Positions 61,352 through 64,000 of a stretch of DNA of 64,000 bases are shown here, piece by piece. The stretch lies in NCBI RefSeq assembly GCF_000733295.1, contig NZ_JPMI01000109.1, forward strand, positions 155,177 to 219,176, in the 5' to 3' direction. The notes below the pieces were generated by a model. That model had not been told where the DNA came from and did no database searches. It saw only the letters and a list, made by a program, of their open reading frames with translations. Numbering within the stretch: position 1 is the stretch's first letter; the number at the start of each line of letters is the position of its first letter. The stretch is from Archangium violaceum Cb vi76. GTDB lineage: Bacteria > Myxococcota > Myxococcia > Myxococcales > Myxococcaceae. The translations under genes were made by a program, and so were the position numbers.

Positions 61352-63684
61352 TGGAACAGAACCTCCACGCCCGGGACGGCGTCTTTCGTTGCAGCGACAG
61401 CCGCTCTCAACCTGTCTGCGTTCAAAGGCTTGAGTTCGCCGCCCTCGTAAACCAGACGCACCCTCGGCACTTCCACCTCACCACCCTTCGGGAGAAGGGA
61501 CTGTAGAGAATCCCGGCGGATGTCCAGCCTCTCTCCATACTTCTGCAGAGCTTCACGCGCATCCGCAGCCATCTGGGCTTCGAGAGCTGGACCTTGCAGT
61601 CTCGCAAGATCGCGGCTCTTGAAGCTGAAGGTCTCCACGCGACGTGGCCCTCCGCCGAGCGCGCCTTCCTCGATGACGAGCACATCCGCGAAGCGCAGGC
61701 CGGTGCCCGGCTTCCGCACGCCGACCTGGATTTCGAGGCGGGGTCTATCGAAATCCCCGAGGAGGCTGCGCTGGGCCCGAGGCTTCAGCGCGTCCGCTTG
61801 CAGCAGCTTCACCATGTCGCGCTCGAAGGCCATCCCCCGGGCAAACCACCCGCGCAACTGCTCGTAGGGCGCCCACTTCAGGGGGCCCTCGGCGGCCGTG
61901 CCACTCTCCACCTCCTTGAAGCGTTTGTTGTAGTAGTCCACGTACTCGCGCCAGCGGGGGCTGCCCTGGGCCTCGGGAGGTGGGGCTTCGAGGGAGGGGC
62001 GGTGCTGCTCCAGCACCTTCACGTCCTTGGGCAGGCGCGGGCCCGTGGCCTCGAGCTCCGCCGCCGCCAGCTTCGCCTCCACCACCTCCCGCGTGTGGCC
62101 CACCCCCTCATCCACCAGCGAGGCCAGGGTGCCCTGGCCCCGCGCAACGGGGGCTTTCCCATGAGGAGAGCGCGCGGCGTCATCCGCCGCGGTGGCGGCT
62201 TCTCCAGCGCCTGCCCCACTCGTCGCGAGAGGGGAGCCCGTGGCCCCAGGCCTGGCCTTGGACATGAGCGGCCTGGCCTTGGCCACACTCCCCCGAGCCT
62301 CGTACAGCGCCAGCGCGGCGTCCGCCCCGCCCACGGCCACGAAGCGCCCCGCCTCACGGCTCTCCCGGATGTAGCCTGCCAGGTCGCGCAGGCCCTGGAG
62401 GTTCATCACCCCTTGGAGCTGCCGCGCCGTCTCGGTCAGGGCCCGAAGCCGTGCTTCCGCGGCTTCCGCCCCGGTGCGCAGGCGCAAGCGCATGCCCGCG
62501 GCGCCTTCCCCCTTGGCGAGGTAGCGCACGCCCTTGTAGCCCCCGACGAGGGCCAGCACCAGCGCCGGTGCCGCCTCACGCGTGCCCTCCTCAATCTCGC
62601 CGTTCCAGAGCAACCACACGCCATGACCGGAGGTGGCGATGAAGTGGTAGCCGCCCAGCGGCACACCAAAGGTGACGTGGTCAAACGCACTCACCGCCAT
62701 GTCGTCCGCCGAGGCGTTGAGCACCAGCTCCTTCTCGGCCTTCTCGAGGGCCTCCTGGTACTCTGGCGGCAGCTGGCCTCGTATGGGGAGGAACGCGAAA
62801 TCCTGCCCGTCCATGGCCGCAGGTGAGCTGGAGAGCGTGTCCTCGCCAAGCCCGCGAATGCCTCGGCCCCATTGTGCGAGTGTGGAGCCGCGCTCCACAC
62901 GGGCCGTGGGCTTCAGTCCCCGCTTCTCCAGTGCGGCCTGGAGAGCGGGCAGTCGCTCGAGGACTTCCTCCAACCGCCTCTCCTGGGCCAGCAGGAAGAG
63001 AATCTCCCTCACGTCATTGTCGTAGGCCGAGTCGACGACGTAGACGGAGAGGACCTGGGCGTTGAGGCGTCCATAGGCTCCGGGGGCCTTCTGGAGAAGA
63101 GAGGCGCGCTTCTGGTTGAGCAGGTGGGCAACGTCCTCGCGCGGCGGTCCCAGGCCACCGAGCCGTACGGCGCGCCAGTCGTCCAGGGCCTCCACCAGGC
63201 GGGGCATGTCCACCCGCTCCTGGAGGGCCAGGACTTCCCCGGGCGAGGTGCAGGTGAGGAAGGGTGCCAGCAATTCGTCACGGCTGGAGGAGAAGTCGGG
63301 CCAGCCGGGGGGCACGGCCTGCCCTCCGCACGAGGGCGGCTCCCGCGGGGAAGGCCCCGCGCTGGACTCCTCGGACGCGGGCGCCTCGCCCGAGCTCGCC
63401 AGGGCAGCCTCCCGGCCCAGTCCACGGGCGCTTCGGCGGCGGTGCAGCCGCTGCTGCGTGCCCGTTTCGGCGGAGAGGGCGTGCTCGCCCAGCTCGGTAG
63501 ACGCGAGAGGGGAGGGGGCCTCGAGCGGGGACGCAATAGTCACCGTCTCTCGCAACGCGGGGAAGGCGCGGGAGCCCTCCGAGGTGCTGCCGCCCTGTCG
63601 GGGCGCCAGCGTGACGCAGCCGGTGGAGAGCAGCACGGCCCCCAGCAGCGCCGCCCACCTGGGCGCCCACGCCTCAGCGTGCAT
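61348..63684 (-). CDS. Large lipoprotein polymorphic toxin with PD-(D/E)xK-like nuclease end
   Basis: 778 aa. Lipobox LLSTGC (Cys23), a Ser/Pro/Glu-rich linker (to ~115), then a conserved helical body (FLTCTSPGEVLALQERVDMP, VYVVDSAYDNDVREILFLLA), a Gly-rich segment with a hydrophobic stretch (APALVLALVGGYKGV) and a C-terminal ~210-residue effector. The effector has WREYVDYYNKRF, GMAFERDMVKLLQ, RFADVLVIEEG and VETFSFKSRDL, consistent with a restriction-endonuclease fold (Asp, then Glu/Ser-x-Lys). The overlapping downstream gene is the presumed immunity gene. The layout matches myxobacterial lipoproteins exchanged between cells by outer-membrane exchange (inferred). Confidence 0.7.
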   Translation of the reverse strand: MHAEAWAPRWAALLGAVLLSTGCVTLAPRQGGSTSEGSRAFPALRETVTIASPLEAPSPLASTELGEHALSAETGTQQRLHRRRSARGLGREAALASSGEAPASEESSAGPSPREPPSCGGQAVPPGWPDFSSSRDELLAPFLTCTSPGEVLALQERVDMPRLVEALDDWRAVRLGGLGPPREDVAHLLNQKRASLLQKAPGAYGRLNAQVLSVYVVDSAYDNDVREILFLLAQERRLEEVLERLPALQAALEKRGLKPTARVERGSTLAQWGRGIRGLGEDTLSSSPAAMDGQDFAFLPIRGQLPPEYQEALEKAEKELVLNASADDMAVSAFDHVTFGVPLGGYHFIATSGHGVWLLWNGEIEEGTREAAPALVLALVGGYKGVRYLAKGEGAAGMRLRLRTGAEAAEARLRALTETARQLQGVMNLQGLRDLAGYIRESREAGRFVAVGGADAALALYEARGSVAKARPLMSKARPGATGSPLATSGAGAGEAATAADDAARSPHGKAPVARGQGTLASLVDEGVGHTREVVEAKLAAAELEATGPRLPKDVKVLEQHRPSLEAPPPEAQGSPRWREYVDYYNKRFKEVESGTAAEGPLKWAPYEQLRGWFARGMAFERDMVKLLQADALKPRAQRSLLGDFDRPRLEIQVGVRKPGTGLRFADVLVIEEGALGGGPRRVETFSFKSRDLARLQGPALEAQMAADAREALQKYGERLDIRRDSLQSLLPKGGEVEVPRVRLVYEGGELKPLNADRLRAAVAATKDAVPGVEVLFQ

Positions 63685-63830
63685 TGTCCACCCCCCAGGC
63701 CCAGCGAGGCGAAGGGGTGGGCGGAACAGTGGCTGGGGTGGGGGTCAACGCCATGGCGGCCAGTCTGTTGCCGGGGCGACGCACCGCGCAAGTCCACGCG
63801 GGCACGCAACCCGTGGGGAGAATCGCCACT
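63685..63830. other. Leader region of the toxin gene
   Basis: No gene seen. It holds the toxin promoter presumably; GGGGGG at 63690-63697 on the plus strand is the wrong orientation for a ribosome-binding site, and GGGTGG on the minus strand precedes the ATG. Confidence 0.4.
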
Positions 63831-63852
63831 CACTCGTTGACATCAATGAGTG
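63831..63852. promoter_or_regulatory. Imperfect 22-bp palindrome, proximal copy
   Basis: Arms CACTCGTTGA and TCAATGAGTG around CA; one mismatch per arm pair compared with the distal copy. It lies ~150 bp upstream of the toxin ATG. Confidence 0.65.
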
Positions 63853-63873
63853 GCGTGTGTGGATGGCCTACAT

Positions 63874-63895
63874 CACTCGTTGACGTCAACGAGTG
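63874..63895. promoter_or_regulatory. Perfect 22-bp palindrome, distal copy
   Basis: Half-site CACTCGTTGAC followed by its exact inverse. Its centre is 43 bp from the centre of the proximal copy, about four helical turns, so two dimers could bind one face and interact. Confidence 0.7.
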
Positions 63896-63927
63896 AGTCC
63901 TCCGGCGTCAGGGGAAGCTCACGGCCA

Positions 63928-64000
63928 TCACGAGTCATCATGACGCCCCAACTCCCTGTCCCAGGCGTACAACTGCCCGTTCACCGCGTACTTGTAGGCG
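63928..64000 (-). CDS. 3' end of an unidentified gene entering from the right
   Basis: About 23 codons (YKYAVNGQLYAWDRELG then RHDDS-stop) remain in the window. Composition is protein-like; no family can be assigned. The gene would run toward the toxin gene on the same strand, with the palindromes in between. Confidence 0.4.
   Translation of the reverse strand, partial: AYKYAVNGQLYAWDRELGRHDDS

Noticed and set aside
1..64000. CRISPR arrays, rRNA genes, intact insertion sequences or prophage genes
   Set aside because: Looked for while reading; no regularly spaced array, rRNA signature or intact transposase was seen. The ~21-bp repeats near 31.85-31.92 kb are too few and have no spacers.

Overview
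The window is high-GC (near 70% by eye) and very gene-dense. Its content points to a predatory, multicellular myxobacterium of the suborder Cystobacterineae (Archangium/Cystobacter-like). The signs are many secreted lipoproteins, a Ser/Thr kinase with a TPR tail, an FHA-type sigma-54 activator, kelch/OmpA surface proteins, M57 and astacin-type proteases, and toxin/immunity cassettes. The genus is an inference from gene content only.

Layout. 1-2.6 kb: 3' end of a PAP2/haloperoxidase gene, then a lipoprotein GIY-YIG-like toxin with an Imm26-like partner, bracketed by a 26-bp direct repeat. 2.6-5.2 kb: MpaB-type oxygenase divergent from a TetR regulator over a double operator, then a secreted TPR protein. 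5.4-12.9 kb: a giant kelch-OmpA fusion, an M57 peptidase that has lost its catalytic Glu, a receiver domain without phospho-Asp, a tRNA 3' fragment and a V8-like protease. 13-15.3 kb: fatty-acid desaturase and a LysM-toxin/immunity cassette with a frameshift. 15.4-26.3 kb: a Vps62/beta-gamma-crystallin lipoprotein, an FHA-sigma54 activator, a VOC protein, a tandem GON-domain lipoprotein and a large Ser/Thr kinase. 26.4-32.5 kb: a thiaminase I-like lipoprotein, a large uncharacterised protein, two SUKH immunity-type genes and a graveyard of gene fragments. 32.6-41 kb: a lipoxygenase-P450 operon, a two-component pair, a hypothetical gene, a STAS protein and an ISL3 relic. 41.4-52 kb: SnoaL-like protein, PEP synthase, wax-ester synthase/DGAT, astacin-like protease with YbaY-like partner, and small membrane and secreted proteins. 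52.3-59.9 kb: an eight-gene [NiFe]-hydrogenase operon (group 3b type) with hypA and hypF. 60-63.9 kb: a third toxin/immunity pair with paired palindromes upstream.

Strongest observations. (1) Two secreted-protein genes, at 17549 and 22504 (both on the minus strand), share a sigma-54 -24/-12 promoter and an enhancer-like GGCGAC/GTCGCC inverted repeat at the same distance. A similar stretch of about 70 bp lies between. An FHA-sigma54 activator gene abuts one promoter and a Ser/Thr kinase gene abuts the other, which suggests a self-contained kinase-activator-secretome circuit. (2) A PLAT-lipoxygenase and a P450 lacking the acid-alcohol O2-activation pair form an operon, so the P450 probably rearranges fatty-acid hydroperoxides. 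(3) A lipoprotein resembles thiaminase I with its nucleophile Cys and base Glu in place. (4) Several signalling or enzymatic proteins have lost key residues (HTIGH protease, Arg-for-Asp receiver, DEPG STAS). (5) Three toxin/immunity cassettes are present, one flanked by a direct repeat and one frameshifted.
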